From an uncultured Verrucomicrobia subdivision 3 bacterium (GTDB taxonomy: Bacteria > Verrucomicrobiota > Verrucomicrobiia > Limisphaerales > UBA11358): a DNA stretch of 44,922 bases. Positions 27,371 through 35,908 of the stretch are shown piece by piece. The DNA is taken from the NCBI GenBank assembly GCA_903917705.1, contig CAIXBQ010000021.1, positions 1 to 44,922 on the forward strand, in the 5' to 3' direction. Under the pieces are notes generated by a model, which did not search any database, had not been told where the DNA came from, and saw nothing but the letters and a program-made list of their open reading frames with translations. Both the position numbers and the translations under genes were made by a program. Each line of letters opens with the position of its first letter. Position 1 is the stretch's first letter.

Positions 27371-28258
27371 ATGGCCGCCAAAATCCAAGTCCCCGACGAA
27401 CTCAAACAAGACCTGCCGCCCTCCCGGTGGGGCAAGACCCTCGCCGCGACGCCCATCGTGATGACCGTCATCGCCACGATGCTCGCGGGCCTGGCGTCCA
27501 GCGAGATGACCAAGGCGCAATACGACCGCTCGCTGGCCGCGCAGCTCCAGTCCAAGGCGGGCGACCAGTGGAGCTATTATCAGGCGAAAAAATTACGCAG
27601 CGCCGTCGCGCATAATTCGCTGGACCTGCTCGCGGCCACGGCGGAAACCGCCCCGCTGGATCCGGCAGTTTTGACCGGGGCGGACGCGGCCACCGTCGCC
27701 GCGCTGGCGAAGAACGAACTGCCCGCCGCCACCCCGGCAACGTTTGACGCGGCGGTGAACGGGGCGCTGGAAGCCGTGGAAGGTTCCCGGCCGGAGCCGC
27801 AAATCACCGCGGCGCTGGCGCAGATCAAGCCCGCCACGCTCGCCAGCGCCCTGAGCGCCGCGCAGGCGGCCGCGCTCGCCTTCGACAGCGCGACCAAGTC
27901 CATCAACAAGGCCTCGGACAAATTCGACGAGGCCCTGCTGCCCGGCGACAAGCAGGTTTTCCGCAATTTTTCCGCCGGGCGGCTGCGCTACACGGCGGCG
28001 CGCTACGAGACGGAGGCGCGGCTGAACCAGGCGGTGGCGAATGTCTACGAGCTGCAGGTGCGCCAGAACAATTACACCGCGGAGCGGCACCACCGGCGCA
28101 GCGGGAACTTCTTCTACGGGATGCTGGTGGCGCAGATGGCGGTGATCGTTTCCACCTTCTCGATGGCCGCGCGCAAGAAGAGCTTTCTCTGGTCCATCGC
28201 CGCCGCCGCGGGCGCGGCCGCCGTGTCATTCTCGCTCTACGTTTATCTCTACGTTTGA
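27371..28258 (+). CDS. DUF4337 membrane protein
   Basis: 295 residues from ATG 27371. One N-terminal membrane segment (TPIVMTVIATMLAGLAS) is followed by the family block SSEMTKAQYDRSLAAQLQSK and GDQWSYYQAKKLR, then an Ala-rich helical region, the segment RYTAARYETEARLNQAVAN and two C-terminal membrane helices. The order matches DUF4337, common in environmental bacteria and of unknown function. The central Ala-rich insertion (about 80-190) is longer than in the versions I recall. It is divergent from the MEKHLA gene across 100 bases. Confidence 0.8.
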   Translation: MAAKIQVPDELKQDLPPSRWGKTLAATPIVMTVIATMLAGLASSEMTKAQYDRSLAAQLQSKAGDQWSYYQAKKLRSAVAHNSLDLLAATAETAPLDPAVLTGADAATVAALAKNELPAATPATFDAAVNGALEAVEGSRPEPQITAALAQIKPATLASALSAAQAAALAFDSATKSINKASDKFDEALLPGDKQVFRNFSAGRLRYTAARYETEARLNQAVANVYELQVRQNNYTAERHHRRSGNFFYGMLVAQMAVIVSTFSMAARKKSFLWSIAAAAGAAAVSFSLYVYLYV

Positions 28259-28441
28259 GCCGCCCCGGGGATCGGACGCCGGCAGCGCAAGGGGCTCCAG
28301 CGCGAACCGGCGCGCAACGATTTTCACGGCGGCCGCCGGGCCGCCGCAAACGAGTCATCGACTTTGCCGCCGCCATCGACGACAATGAGCAGGTTCCCGC
28401 CTGGCGAGCCGGATCGCCAACCACATTCCGTCCGAACTATT

Positions 28442-28885
28442 ATGCTCAAAAAAACAGCACCCACCGCGGCGTCGGCCAGCCTGCCCGCCACCCGGGAAAC
28501 CGACCAGCAGAGGTTCGAGCGCATCCTGTCCCTCGCCGAATTCAAACCCCTGAAAGCCGTGCTCGACCAGCTCGGCGGGGACGCCACACTGATGCAGGGG
28601 GCCATCATCACCACAAATTCATACCCGCTGTTCCTGGGCAAGCTGGGTTTCCGGGTGATCGTGGTGAACCAGATTCACGAGCAGGACTGCTATGCGCGCC
28701 TGGGTCCGAAAGGCGGCATCCGCGCCGTGCTCCCGCTGCACGACACCGCCACTTACAGCACCATGGTCACGCTGGTCAACTACGATGGCTCCGTCACCAC
28801 CACGGCCAAAGCCGTTGATTACTACGACCACCAGCTGGCCGACTTCAAAACCCGGCTGATGAGCAAGTCCGGCAACGCCGGCTGA
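28442..28885 (+). CDS. conserved hypothetical protein
   Basis: 147 residues from ATG 28442 (MLKKTAPTAAS). I do not recognise a family. The protein has no signal peptide or membrane segment. It has a mixed alpha/beta pattern with FERILSLAEFKPLKAVLDQL, then alternating hydrophobic strands (GAIITTNSYPLFLGKLGFRV, IVVNQI) and a Tyr/Asp-rich end (KAVDYYDHQLADFKTRL). The 183 bases before it show no strong signal. The downstream gene is convergent. Codon positions look coding (GC-rich third positions). Confidence 0.6.
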   Translation: MLKKTAPTAASASLPATRETDQQRFERILSLAEFKPLKAVLDQLGGDATLMQGAIITTNSYPLFLGKLGFRVIVVNQIHEQDCYARLGPKGGIRAVLPLHDTATYSTMVTLVNYDGSVTTTAKAVDYYDHQLADFKTRLMSKSGNAG

Positions 28886-28905
28886 GCGCGGGAGGCGCGG
28901 GCGGG

Positions 28906-29601
28906 CTATTCGCCGCCTTCCATGTGGCAATACATGGTCTGCAGCGCGATTTTCCCCGGGCCGGTGAAACGGTTCCAGCAAATCTGCCCCGCGCTGGCAA
29001 AAATCCCCGTCGAAAGCTTCTGGAACATCGTCTGCATCTGCACCGTGCGCTCCTTGTAAATCCAGCCACCCGGCTCGATGTCGATCTGTTCGCCCGCCGC
29101 CAGCGTGACCTCGAACACATTGCCGAAACCGTGCAGCCAGAGGATGCCATCCCGGGCCGGACTCGAAAAGGTGTCGATGAAAAAACCCGTCCCGCCGAGC
29201 AGCATGTTCGCCGCGCCGCGCACCCGTGTGAAGGTGTATTCCACGTGGTCCGTCGCCGCGAGCCATTGATGCTCCCGCACGTCCACGCTCATGCCGGGAT
29301 TCAGGTGCAGGCCGAACACATGGCCCGCGCCGTCGCGGCTGAACGCGATGCGCCCGGGCCCGTTCGCGCCGGTCAGCAGAAACGGCATCCCGGCGAGCAT
29401 CCGCTTGAACGCGCCCTTCATCGGGCGCAAGGCCACCTGCACCGCCGGGTCTTTCCAGAGCAGGATATGGTGTTCGAAATAGACGCCGGTGTTGCTTAAT
29501 TCCAGATGCAGCGCCGGCACCAGTTCGCCCTCGATATGGTAGGTGACGCCGCCGAAGGTTTCATTCTGGACGCTGGTGTTTAATTGGACGGGGACAGCCA
29601 T
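28906..29601 (-). CDS. AIM24 family protein
   Basis: 231 residues forming the beta-rich double-stranded helix seen in AIM24/TIGR00266 proteins. Visible are the repeated short Gly-flanked strands (GVYFEHHILLWKDP, FLLTGANGPGRIAFSRDGAG) and the C-terminal block CWNRFTGPGKIALQTMYCHM, matching the family pattern R-F-x-G-P-G-x-[IL]-x-x-Q. Yeast Aim24 helps mitochondrial MICOS assembly; the bacterial role is not established. No signal peptide. The protein begins MAVPVQLNTSVQNETFGG. Downstream of engB in the same direction after about 100 bases. Confidence 0.82.
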   Translation of the reverse strand: MAVPVQLNTSVQNETFGGVTYHIEGELVPALHLELSNTGVYFEHHILLWKDPAVQVALRPMKGAFKRMLAGMPFLLTGANGPGRIAFSRDGAGHVFGLHLNPGMSVDVREHQWLAATDHVEYTFTRVRGAANMLLGGTGFFIDTFSSPARDGILWLHGFGNVFEVTLAAGEQIDIEPGGWIYKERTVQMQTMFQKLSTGIFASAGQICWNRFTGPGKIALQTMYCHMEGGE

Positions 29602-29703
29602 GGTTTTGCTTTGGTGGGGGGTTGGAGTTCGGATGGATTTGAACGCGCCGGCGCCCCGCCGTCAAGATCATACCGAGAACGGGGCCGGCCAGACACCCGC
29701 CAT

Positions 29704-30393
29704 TCACCACGGGCGCGCGAGATCGGGACGATTTCTGCGGGTGACCCTGGGCGGATGGTCGGGTTCGGGGGAAGCCGGCGCCCGGGCCGCTTCCGCCTGG
29801 ATGGCCGTCATCGCCTCGTCAATCACCCCGAGCAGCTCCTGCCGGCCCTGCTCCGCGGTGGCGGAACAGGTGAAAATGGCCGGCAGCTGCTCGAACCAGC
29901 CCGCGATGCGGGCCGTGAATGCCGCGATGTTCGCCTGCACGGCCGCCGGCTTTTCCTTGTCCGTCTTGGTGAAGACCAGGACGAACGGCACGGCATTGCG
30001 CGCCAGCCACTGCACGAAGTCCACGTCCATTTCCTGCGGCTCCAGCCCGGAATCGATCAGCGCGAAAACCAGGCACAGGTTCGTCCGCCGCCGGAGGTAA
30101 TGCGACACCGCCTGGTTAAACCGCGCGCTATCCTTTTTCGCCCCCTCGGCAAAACCGTAACCCGGCAGATCCACCAGCCGCCAGGTCCGGTTGATGGTGA
30201 AAATGTTGATAAGCTTGGTGAACCCCGGCATGGGCGAGACCCGGGCCAGGCCGGCCTGGCCCGCCCGCAGGTTCAGCAGCGACGACTTGCCGACATTGGA
30301 CCGGCCGATGAAGGCGAATTCCGGCAGCGACTCGTCCGGACAGGAAGCCAAGTCCGGGGCGCTGCAATCAAAAATGGCGGAGGATATGTTCAC
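29704..30393 (-). CDS. engB: ribosome biogenesis GTPase EngB (YihA/YsxC)
   Basis: Small GTPase needed for 50S subunit maturation. From GTG 30393 (V-N-I-S-S-A-I-F) it has 229 residues and its N-terminus aligns in length with B. subtilis YsxC; TTG 30438 and GTG 30408 are alternatives. G1 is GRSNVGKSS at 30-38, G3 is DLPGYGFAEG, G4 is TKTDK in place of the usual TKADK, and G5 lies in TCSAT. The switch I segment reads PMPGFTKLINIF where most members have PGRTQLINFF, so the Arg of G-R-T is Phe here. A C-terminal extension of about 25 residues (Pro/Arg-rich) follows. The gene lies about 100 bases after the OB-fold gene. Confidence 0.92.
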   Translation of the reverse strand: MNISSAIFDCSAPDLASCPDESLPEFAFIGRSNVGKSSLLNLRAGQAGLARVSPMPGFTKLINIFTINRTWRLVDLPGYGFAEGAKKDSARFNQAVSHYLRRRTNLCLVFALIDSGLEPQEMDVDFVQWLARNAVPFVLVFTKTDKEKPAAVQANIAAFTARIAGWFEQLPAIFTCSATAEQGRQELLGVIDEAMTAIQAEAARAPASPEPDHPPRVTRRNRPDLARPW

Positions 30394-30489
30394 GCTGGTG
30401 GAGGGCACTGTCGCACCTAATCCGCCACACTGATACAATTATTTTTGGAAGCGCGCCGGCCGGCCGCCGGTGGGAATACCCCGGGCGGC

Positions 30490-31233
30490 CTATTCCACCG
30501 TGACTTTCGCGTCCTCCACCATCACGGCGTATTTGTAGCCGGAACCGAAATCCTTGTTCAACGCCAACTTGCCCTCGACCAAAACCGTGTCGCCGGTCCT
30601 GGCGGTGGCCGTGGTGGTGATGAGCAGATCATCGCTGCCGGCCTTGCCCGTGCCGTCCTGAAGATGCAGCCAGTTCTTGCCGAGGATGTCCGCGTTATAT
30701 TTGACGACCTTGCCGCGCAGCGTGACGGTCTTGCCCGCCAACTTAGCGCTGGCCGCAAAGACAGCCGCGATCGTCTGGCCGCCCTTGGCCGGCTTGAGGC
30801 CGGTGAAATCGATCTTTGCCGGCGCCAGCTTGCCCGGCAAGGCGGGATGCCCCGCCGGCAGCTGACCACCCGCCGCCCCGCCGATATCCGGATGGCCCGG
30901 CGGCAGTTTGGCCGCGCCGGCCGCGCCGCCGTTCAACGTGATGCTGCCGGTGAAATAGATCAGCGGGAAATCCCGGTTCAGCGACTTGCTGTGAAAATTA
31001 TTCATCGGCATCGCGTCCGGCACCGTCACCTGGTCGCCCGCCTTGACCGCAAATTGCGACGCCGCCGCCCAGAGCTTGTTCGAGCCCGTGTCCACGAGCA
31101 CATAAGTATACCCGCCGGCGTCCATGGTCTCCGCCACCTTGCCCGAAAAAGCACCCTGTCCGGCCGCCGGCCGGCCCCAGGCCAACGCCGCAATGAACCC
31201 GAGCGATGCCACCAACGATGTGAGGAATTTCAT
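30490..31233 (-). CDS. exported OB-fold (NrfJ-like) protein
   Basis: 247 residues from ATG 31233 (MKFLTSLVASL). Signal peptide to about residue 27, then two OB-fold-like halves. The first has GKVAETMDAGGYTYVLVDTG, where the V-x-E/D-T ... Y-T-Y pattern is that of the small exported OB proteins often named NrfJ. The second has TLRGKVVKYNADILGKNWLH and LQDGTG. Between them are two GHP words in LPPGHPDI and LPAGHPAL. Such proteins occur near metal or cytochrome genes and their ligand is unknown. The 145-base spacer to ykgJ is divergent. Confidence 0.7.
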   Translation of the reverse strand: MKFLTSLVASLGFIAALAWGRPAAGQGAFSGKVAETMDAGGYTYVLVDTGSNKLWAAASQFAVKAGDQVTVPDAMPMNNFHSKSLNRDFPLIYFTGSITLNGGAAGAAKLPPGHPDIGGAAGGQLPAGHPALPGKLAPAKIDFTGLKPAKGGQTIAAVFAASAKLAGKTVTLRGKVVKYNADILGKNWLHLQDGTGKAGSDDLLITTTATARTGDTVLVEGKLALNKDFGSGYKYAVMVEDAKVTVE

Positions 31234-31378
31234 AATGTATTCAATGACCACCCACAGCCTGAACCAGCGGCGGACCAAAATCAATGCCGGACCGACCCGG
31301 CGGGGGGGGATGGGGGCGGTTTTTCACTGGCTTACCGGAAGGTGTTTTGGCATTAAACCGGTTGTTTAAGAATACAGC

Positions 31379-31819
31379 ATGAGACGGGAAGACCTACAGC
31401 AGGCCCTCGGCGAAATCCGGGCGGTTTACACCGAACTGGCAAACCGGCCCTTGGACCGCGCCTGCCAGGCGAGCACCGGGTGTTGCCGGTTCCAGCTCAC
31501 CGGGCTGACGCCGCACCTCACCAAAGGCGAGGCGCTCGTCGCCGCCAAAGGCTTTCGCGCCACCGGCCGCAAGGAACTCCCCGAATCGGACGACGGCGCC
31601 TGCCCGCTCCTCAAACGCGAGACCGGCCGCTGCCTTATTTACGCCGACCGGCCCTTTGGCTGCCGGACGCATTTTTGCGACGCCGCCGGCGGCCCGTATC
31701 CCCGCAAACAAGTCCTCGACCTGATCCGCCGGCTGGAGGAGGTTGACCGGCGCCTGGGCGGCGACGGCCCGCGCAAGATCGAAGCCGCCCTCGCCGCCGC
31801 AATGGAAGAAATCCATTGA
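31379..31819 (+). CDS. YkgJ-type Cys-cluster protein
   Basis: 146-residue cytoplasmic protein with the zinc/iron-chelating Cys cluster of the YkgJ family: Cys29, Cys35-Cys36 (ASTGCCRF), Cys75 (GACPLL), Cys85 (GRCLIY), Cys95 and Cys100 (FGCRTHFC). Arg residues in the RPFGCR block are family-typical. The C-terminal helix is charged. No enzymatic function is established for the family; metal-cluster binding is the usual inference. ATG 31379 is preceded by an AT-rich stretch with an AACCGGTT core (31366-31373 region) that could belong to the promoter. Confidence 0.85.
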   Translation: MRREDLQQALGEIRAVYTELANRPLDRACQASTGCCRFQLTGLTPHLTKGEALVAAKGFRATGRKELPESDDGACPLLKRETGRCLIYADRPFGCRTHFCDAAGGPYPRKQVLDLIRRLEEVDRRLGGDGPRKIEAALAAAMEEIH

Positions 31820-31910
31820 ACCGACGACAGCGGTGCCCGGGCTGGAACGCGGCCGGCATTTCGCCGCCGAATAACCCATCCATATCTTTCCGCGAGCGAT
31901 CAGGCGGGGT

Positions 31911-31927
31911 CCCCGAATGATTCGGGG
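31911..31927. terminator. short perfect hairpin between ykgJ and the glycan operon
   Basis: CCCCGAA (31911-31917) and TTCGGGG (31921-31927) pair around the triloop TGA. It lies 92 bases after the ykgJ stop and 60 before the glycosyltransferase start, with no T tract. It would separate the two transcripts only weakly, or act as an element in the 5' leader. Confidence 0.35.
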
Positions 31928-31986
31928 GGCAGGGTCACCAACCCCGAGTGGCTTGACATGATTTGGTGAAATTCACAGCCTGTCGC

Positions 31987-33147
31987 GTGTCCAAAATCCG
32001 CTGGGTCGTCGCCATCCAGTCAAAAACCATCCTCCTGGATCGGGAACTTTCCAACGCCATCTGCCGTTGTCTTCAGCAGCTAGGTTACGCGGCGGCGGTG
32101 GTGGAGGATGGCGAGCCGGCCGGGTTCGAGGCGGAGATCATGCTCCTGTTGACCAATCTTGGAAATTTCCCGGCGTATGGCCGGCGGTTGAAACAGGGCG
32201 GCGCGCAACGTCCGATCACCATCCTGTGGCAGCTGGATCCGTTACCGCCGGAAGATTTGCCGCCGGACGCGGAGGCCGCCGGCCTGCGCGCCGCGCGCTG
32301 GAAAAACCGGTTCCGGCTGCACCAGTCCGCCGCCGGGATGCCGCGCTGGAAAAAAATCGCCACCCTGTTCCGGCTGCGCGAATGGGCGAACACGCAATGC
32401 TCAGCCTACGGCTACCGCAAAGCCAGCCGGCTGATCAAGCGCCGCGGCGGCGATGACATCGACTGGAAGCAAATCCGCGGGGTGATGGGGAACTGGCGGC
32501 GAATTCTGGACGGCCATCGGGAAGGCTGGCTGGATCATATAGCCGTCAGCACACACCAGCGGCTGCGCTTCCTCACCCGCCGGGGAATTCCGGCGCATTT
32601 CATTCCGGTCGGGGCGTATGACGAAATGGGCCGGGACATGGGATTATCCCGGGACATCCAGGTCGGATTCCTGGGCGTCGTGAAATCCGGCCGGCGGAAA
32701 ACCCTGCTGGATCAATTGAGCGCCCGCCTGGAAGCCCAAGGCGTCACGCTGACCCGGATGGTGCATGGCTGCTATGGTGAAAACCGATGCGCGTGGCTTA
32801 ACCGGACCCGGATCCTGGTCAGCCTCCATAATTTCCCCTGGAACCCCGCGTGGATCCGGTTTTTGATCGCGGCCAAATGCGGAGCCCTCGTCGTGAGCGA
32901 ACCGATGAATGACGAACACCCGCTGAAGGCCGGCGCACACTATGTCGCCGCCACCCTGGAGGAGATGCCGGAGGTCATTGGCCAATTGCTAAAGGATCCG
33001 GAAAGGATTTCCCGGCTTGCGAACGCCGCCGCAAACCTTTGTAATAATGAACTCACACTCTTGAGCGCCATGGAAGCGATCGGCCGGCTTGGCGGCAGCG
33101 GCCACATTGAAAAGCATGTCCACACTAATCAACGTTTCACAGCCTGA
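31987..33147 (+). CDS. glycosyltransferase, CgeB/GT1-like
   Basis: 386 residues from GTG 31987 (V-S-K-I-R-W-V-V-A-I). TTG 31963 and GTG 31966 are possible earlier starts; TTGACA at 31953 precedes them. The C-terminal half has the GT-B pattern seen in Glyco_trans_1_2 proteins: IQVGFLGVVKSGRRKTLLDQ, LNRTRILVSLHNFPWNP, then FLIAAKCGALVVSEPMNDEH, GAHYVAATLEEMPEVIGQLL. The N-terminal half (WKKIATLFRLREW) is less typical. Donor and acceptor are unknown. It is the first of a four-gene set and its end overlaps the aminotransferase gene by 32 bases, pointing to coupled translation and a shared pathway for surface glycan synthesis. Confidence 0.75.
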   Translation: MSKIRWVVAIQSKTILLDRELSNAICRCLQQLGYAAAVVEDGEPAGFEAEIMLLLTNLGNFPAYGRRLKQGGAQRPITILWQLDPLPPEDLPPDAEAAGLRAARWKNRFRLHQSAAGMPRWKKIATLFRLREWANTQCSAYGYRKASRLIKRRGGDDIDWKQIRGVMGNWRRILDGHREGWLDHIAVSTHQRLRFLTRRGIPAHFIPVGAYDEMGRDMGLSRDIQVGFLGVVKSGRRKTLLDQLSARLEAQGVTLTRMVHGCYGENRCAWLNRTRILVSLHNFPWNPAWIRFLIAAKCGALVVSEPMNDEHPLKAGAHYVAATLEEMPEVIGQLLKDPERISRLANAAANLCNNELTLLSAMEAIGRLGGSGHIEKHVHTNQRFTA

Positions 33148-34282
33148 CTTCGGCGAATCGGAGGCCGCCGCAATCCAAGCGGTGCTGGCAAGCCATTGGG
33201 TGGGCATGGGGCCGCAGACCGCCGCGTTTGAAGCGGCGCTGGCGGAACGGCTCGGCGTGCGCCAGGTCATCGCCACGGCCAGTTGCACGGCCGCCCTCCA
33301 TCTCACGCTGGCGAACCTGGAGCCGGATGGACGCCAGGAAGTCATCGTGCCCTCGCTGACCTTCGCCGCCACCATCCAAGCCATCCGGCTGGCGGGATAT
33401 GACCCGGTGTTCGCCGAAGTGAATCCGCAAACCCTGACGATTGATGGCGACGATGTCGCCCGGCTGCTCAATCGCCGGACGCGCGCCATCCTGCCGGTTC
33501 ATTTTGCCGGCTATCCCGCCGACATGGAACAGCTGCGCCGGATCGCCGGTCCCGACGTTGATATCGTGTCCGACAGCGCGCACGCTTTTGGCTCGACCAT
33601 CGGCGGGGTGCCGGTGGGCCGGCAGGGAACGGCAACCTGTTTTTCATTTTCGGCCAACAAAAACATCAGCTGCGGCGAAGGCGGCGCGGTGGCCACCCAA
33701 TCGGGGTCATTGGCCGCGCGATTGAAAAAATCCCGTTTCCTTGGCATCAGCCATCACACCTGGGAACGGCAGCGGCGGGCAAAACCATGGCACTACACCG
33801 TCGCCGGCCCGGGATTCCGCTATCACATGTCAGACCTTAACGCCGCCATCGGCCTGGCCCAGCTCAAGCGGCTGGATGACTTCGCCCGAATCCGCCGCAC
33901 GATCGCAGCCGGCTACGACGCCCGGCTGGCCGGCCTGCCCTGGCTGCTCCCGGTCCAACGGGATCTCAAGCAGACCATCCCCCATCTCTATGTCATGCGG
34001 ATAACCCGGGGGCTGCGCGACGAGCTTTACGCCAGCCTGCGCGCCGCAGGGATCGTTTGCGGGGTCCACTATATTCCCAACCATCAACAGCCGGCCTTCA
34101 AGAAATACACCCGCTCCCTGCCGGTCACGGAAATGCTGGCGGATGAAGTCCTTTCGCTGCCGTTGCACACGCGCCTGGATGCCGGCCAGATCGAACACAT
34201 CATCTCCCGAGTCAGCCGTTTTCTGCGCCGCGCCCGGCCCGCCCGGCGCCGCGGGCAAACGTCGTCCAAACCGACCCCATGA
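33116..34282 (+). CDS. DegT/DnrJ/EryC1/StrS-type PLP aminotransferase
   Basis: 388 residues from ATG 33116, overlapping the glycosyltransferase gene by 32 bases. PLP enzyme of fold type I that aminates keto-sugar nucleotides. Visible: TASCTAALHLTL (substrate/cofactor loop), the PLP-binding aspartate in DSAHAFGS (Asp153) and the Schiff-base lysine in FSANKNISCGEGG (Lys182), then GFRYHMSDLNAAIGLAQL and CGVHYIPNH. All hallmark residues are present. In the glycan operon it would make an amino sugar, which the next gene's NeuD protein could acylate. Confidence 0.95.
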   Translation: MSTLINVSQPDFGESEAAAIQAVLASHWVGMGPQTAAFEAALAERLGVRQVIATASCTAALHLTLANLEPDGRQEVIVPSLTFAATIQAIRLAGYDPVFAEVNPQTLTIDGDDVARLLNRRTRAILPVHFAGYPADMEQLRRIAGPDVDIVSDSAHAFGSTIGGVPVGRQGTATCFSFSANKNISCGEGGAVATQSGSLAARLKKSRFLGISHHTWERQRRAKPWHYTVAGPGFRYHMSDLNAAIGLAQLKRLDDFARIRRTIAAGYDARLAGLPWLLPVQRDLKQTIPHLYVMRITRGLRDELYASLRAAGIVCGVHYIPNHQQPAFKKYTRSLPVTEMLADEVLSLPLHTRLDAGQIEHIISRVSRFLRRARPARRRGQTSSKPTP

Positions 34283-34923
34283 AACCGCAACCTTTGCTCA
34301 TTCTCGGCACCACGGACTACGCGCTGGTGTTTGCCGACGCCTTTTCAGACCTGCCGCAATTTGAAATCACCGGGTTCGTCGAAAACCTGGACCGCGGACG
34401 CTGCGCCCAAAAACACGGCGGCCTGCCGGTGCACTGGGTGGACGATCTGGCCCCGCTGCGCGACACGCATGCCGTCATCTGCTGCCTTTCGACGACCCAT
34501 CGCGACCGCTATATCCAACACGTGAAGCGGCTCGGCTTTTCGTTTGCCACCCTGATCCACCCCACGGCCACCGTCTCCAAAAAATCCACGGTCGGCGAGG
34601 GCACCAGCCTGAACATCGGCTGCATCGTCGCGGGCTTTACCCGCCTGGGCGGTTATGTCCAGGTCAATCGCGGGGTCACCATCGGGCATCATACCGTCAT
34701 CGAAGACTGGGTCACCATTCAACCGGGCGCCAACATCGCCGGCCACTGTCACATCGGCCCGCAAACCTACATCGGCATCGGCGCCACCGTGGTGGACGGC
34801 GTCAAGATCGGCGCGCACAGCATCGTCGGGGCGGGTGCGGTCGTCACCAAAGATGTGCCCGCCAATGTCCTGGTCGTGGGCGTGCCGGCCAAGGTGGTGA
34901 AGGAGGGGATTGATGGAAAATAA
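34279..34923 (+). CDS. NeuD/PglD-family sugar O- or N-acyltransferase
   Basis: 214 residues. An N-terminal Rossmann-like part (LLILGTTDYALVFADAF, FEITGFVEN) is followed by a left-handed beta-helix of hexapeptide repeats (HPTATVSKKSTVGEGTSLNI, VNRGVTIGHHTVIEDWVTIQ, IGAHSIVGAGAVVTKDVP). This is the NeuD/PglD layout of acyl-CoA-dependent sugar acyltransferases. ATG overlaps the TGA of the aminotransferase gene (ATGA at 34279-34282). His in GHHTVIEDW is the likely catalytic base. The donor acyl group and the exact position on the sugar are not deducible. Confidence 0.92.
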   Translation: MKPQPLLILGTTDYALVFADAFSDLPQFEITGFVENLDRGRCAQKHGGLPVHWVDDLAPLRDTHAVICCLSTTHRDRYIQHVKRLGFSFATLIHPTATVSKKSTVGEGTSLNIGCIVAGFTRLGGYVQVNRGVTIGHHTVIEDWVTIQPGANIAGHCHIGPQTYIGIGATVVDGVKIGAHSIVGAGAVVTKDVPANVLVVGVPAKVVKEGIDGK

Positions 34924-34961
34924 CCAGCCGCCCCGCCCGGCCTTAATCATCCTTACACCGC

Positions 34962-35789
34962 ATGCAACCCCTGATCATCAACGCCGCCATCACCGGGATG
35001 GTGCCCATGCCGGGAGACAATGCCTCGCTGCCGGTGACGGTCCCGCAAATCATCGCCGAGGCCCGCCGCTGCGCGGCGGCGGGCGCCGCCATCATCCATG
35101 TGCACGCCCGCGAGCCCGACAGCACGCCGACGTGGCGGCCGGAACTTTATCAGGAGATCATCGACGGCATCCGCGCGAACTGCCCCGGCTTGTTGATTTC
35201 CGGATCGACGAGCGGCCGGCTGTGGTCGGATTTCGAAAAACGCTCCGCCATGCTGGACTGCCGGCCCGATCTCGCCTCGCTCACGCCGGGCTCCATGAAT
35301 TTCCCGGGGGTAGCCTCGGTGAATCCGCCCCTCATCGTCAGCCAGCTGGCCGCCGCCATGAAGGAGCGAGGCGTGGTGCCGGAACTGGAATTCTTTGAGC
35401 TCGGCATGATTGATTACGTGCGCGATCACCTGATCCCCAAAGGATTTCTCCAAGCCCCCTTTTACGCGAACCTGCTGCTCGGCTCGCTGGGCACTCTGGC
35501 GGCATCCGCCCGCAATCTGGTTCATATGGTGGAGGCCCTGCCCGCGGGCACGGTCTGGGCGGCCGGCGGCATCGGGCGCTTCCAGTTTTCAGTGACCAAC
35601 CTCGCCATCACCATGGGCGGCCATGTGCGGGTGGGCCTGGAAGACAACCTGTGGATGGATGCGGAAAGGACGGATCCGGCCACCAACGTCCGCCTGATTG
35701 AACGCGCGGTCCGGGTGGCCCAGGCCACCGGCCGCCCCATCGCCAGCCCGGCCGACGCGCGCAGACTAATCGGTTTCCCGGTGAAATGA
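34962..35789 (+). CDS. BKACE family enzyme (beta-keto acid cleavage, DUF849)
   Basis: 275-residue TIM-barrel enzyme of the family that includes 3-keto-5-aminohexanoate cleavage enzyme. It condenses or cleaves beta-keto acids with acetyl-CoA using Zn2+. The zinc ligands His46 and His48 are present in IIHVHAREPD, and the acidic residue near residue 227 lies in VRVGLEDNLWM. GSTSGRL and SLTPGSMNFPG are typical. The family's substrates vary widely; the exact keto acid is unknown. It starts 38 bases after the acyltransferase in the same direction, so it may belong to the glycan operon, an unusual pairing. It could supply a CoA thioester for the acyltransferase. Confidence 0.9.
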   Translation: MQPLIINAAITGMVPMPGDNASLPVTVPQIIAEARRCAAAGAAIIHVHAREPDSTPTWRPELYQEIIDGIRANCPGLLISGSTSGRLWSDFEKRSAMLDCRPDLASLTPGSMNFPGVASVNPPLIVSQLAAAMKERGVVPELEFFELGMIDYVRDHLIPKGFLQAPFYANLLLGSLGTLAASARNLVHMVEALPAGTVWAAGGIGRFQFSVTNLAITMGGHVRVGLEDNLWMDAERTDPATNVRLIERAVRVAQATGRPIASPADARRLIGFPVK

Positions 35790-35835
35790 CCCGGTTGAGA
35801 AAACCAGATCATCCTGTCACCCGATAACGGCGACG

Positions 35836-35871
35836 ATTGATTTCTCCGATGTGGCGATCGGATTTATCAAT
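35836..35871. promoter_or_regulatory. two-part inverted repeat between BKACE gene and lipoprotein gene
   Basis: ATTGAT-TTC-TCCGAT-GTGGCG-ATCGGA-TTT-ATCAAT: both the outer arms (35836-35841 with 35866-35871) and the inner arms (35845-35850 with 35857-35862) are perfect, with equal 3-base internal loops. This symmetry suggests a hairpin ending the BKACE transcript or an operator for the lipoprotein gene, 37 bases ahead of its ATG. Confidence 0.45.
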
Positions 35872-35908
35872 TAACACCCGGACGGCGGCTTGCGCTATAA
35901 CTGGGCGC

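Noticed and set aside
26806..27520. N-terminal extension of the DUF2142-like frame up to 27520
   Set aside because: The extra 250 codons overlap the MEKHLA gene in another frame and lack any membrane or domain pattern, so the start was set at GTG 26770.
31953..31981. TTGACA before the glycosyltransferase as a sigma-70 promoter
   Set aside because: No TATAAT-like box lies 16-18 bases downstream, so the -35 match alone is not enough.
35896..35901. TATAAC as a -10 box for the lipoprotein gene
   Set aside because: It is only 8 bases from the ATG and has no matching -35 box; a leaderless start is possible but not supported.
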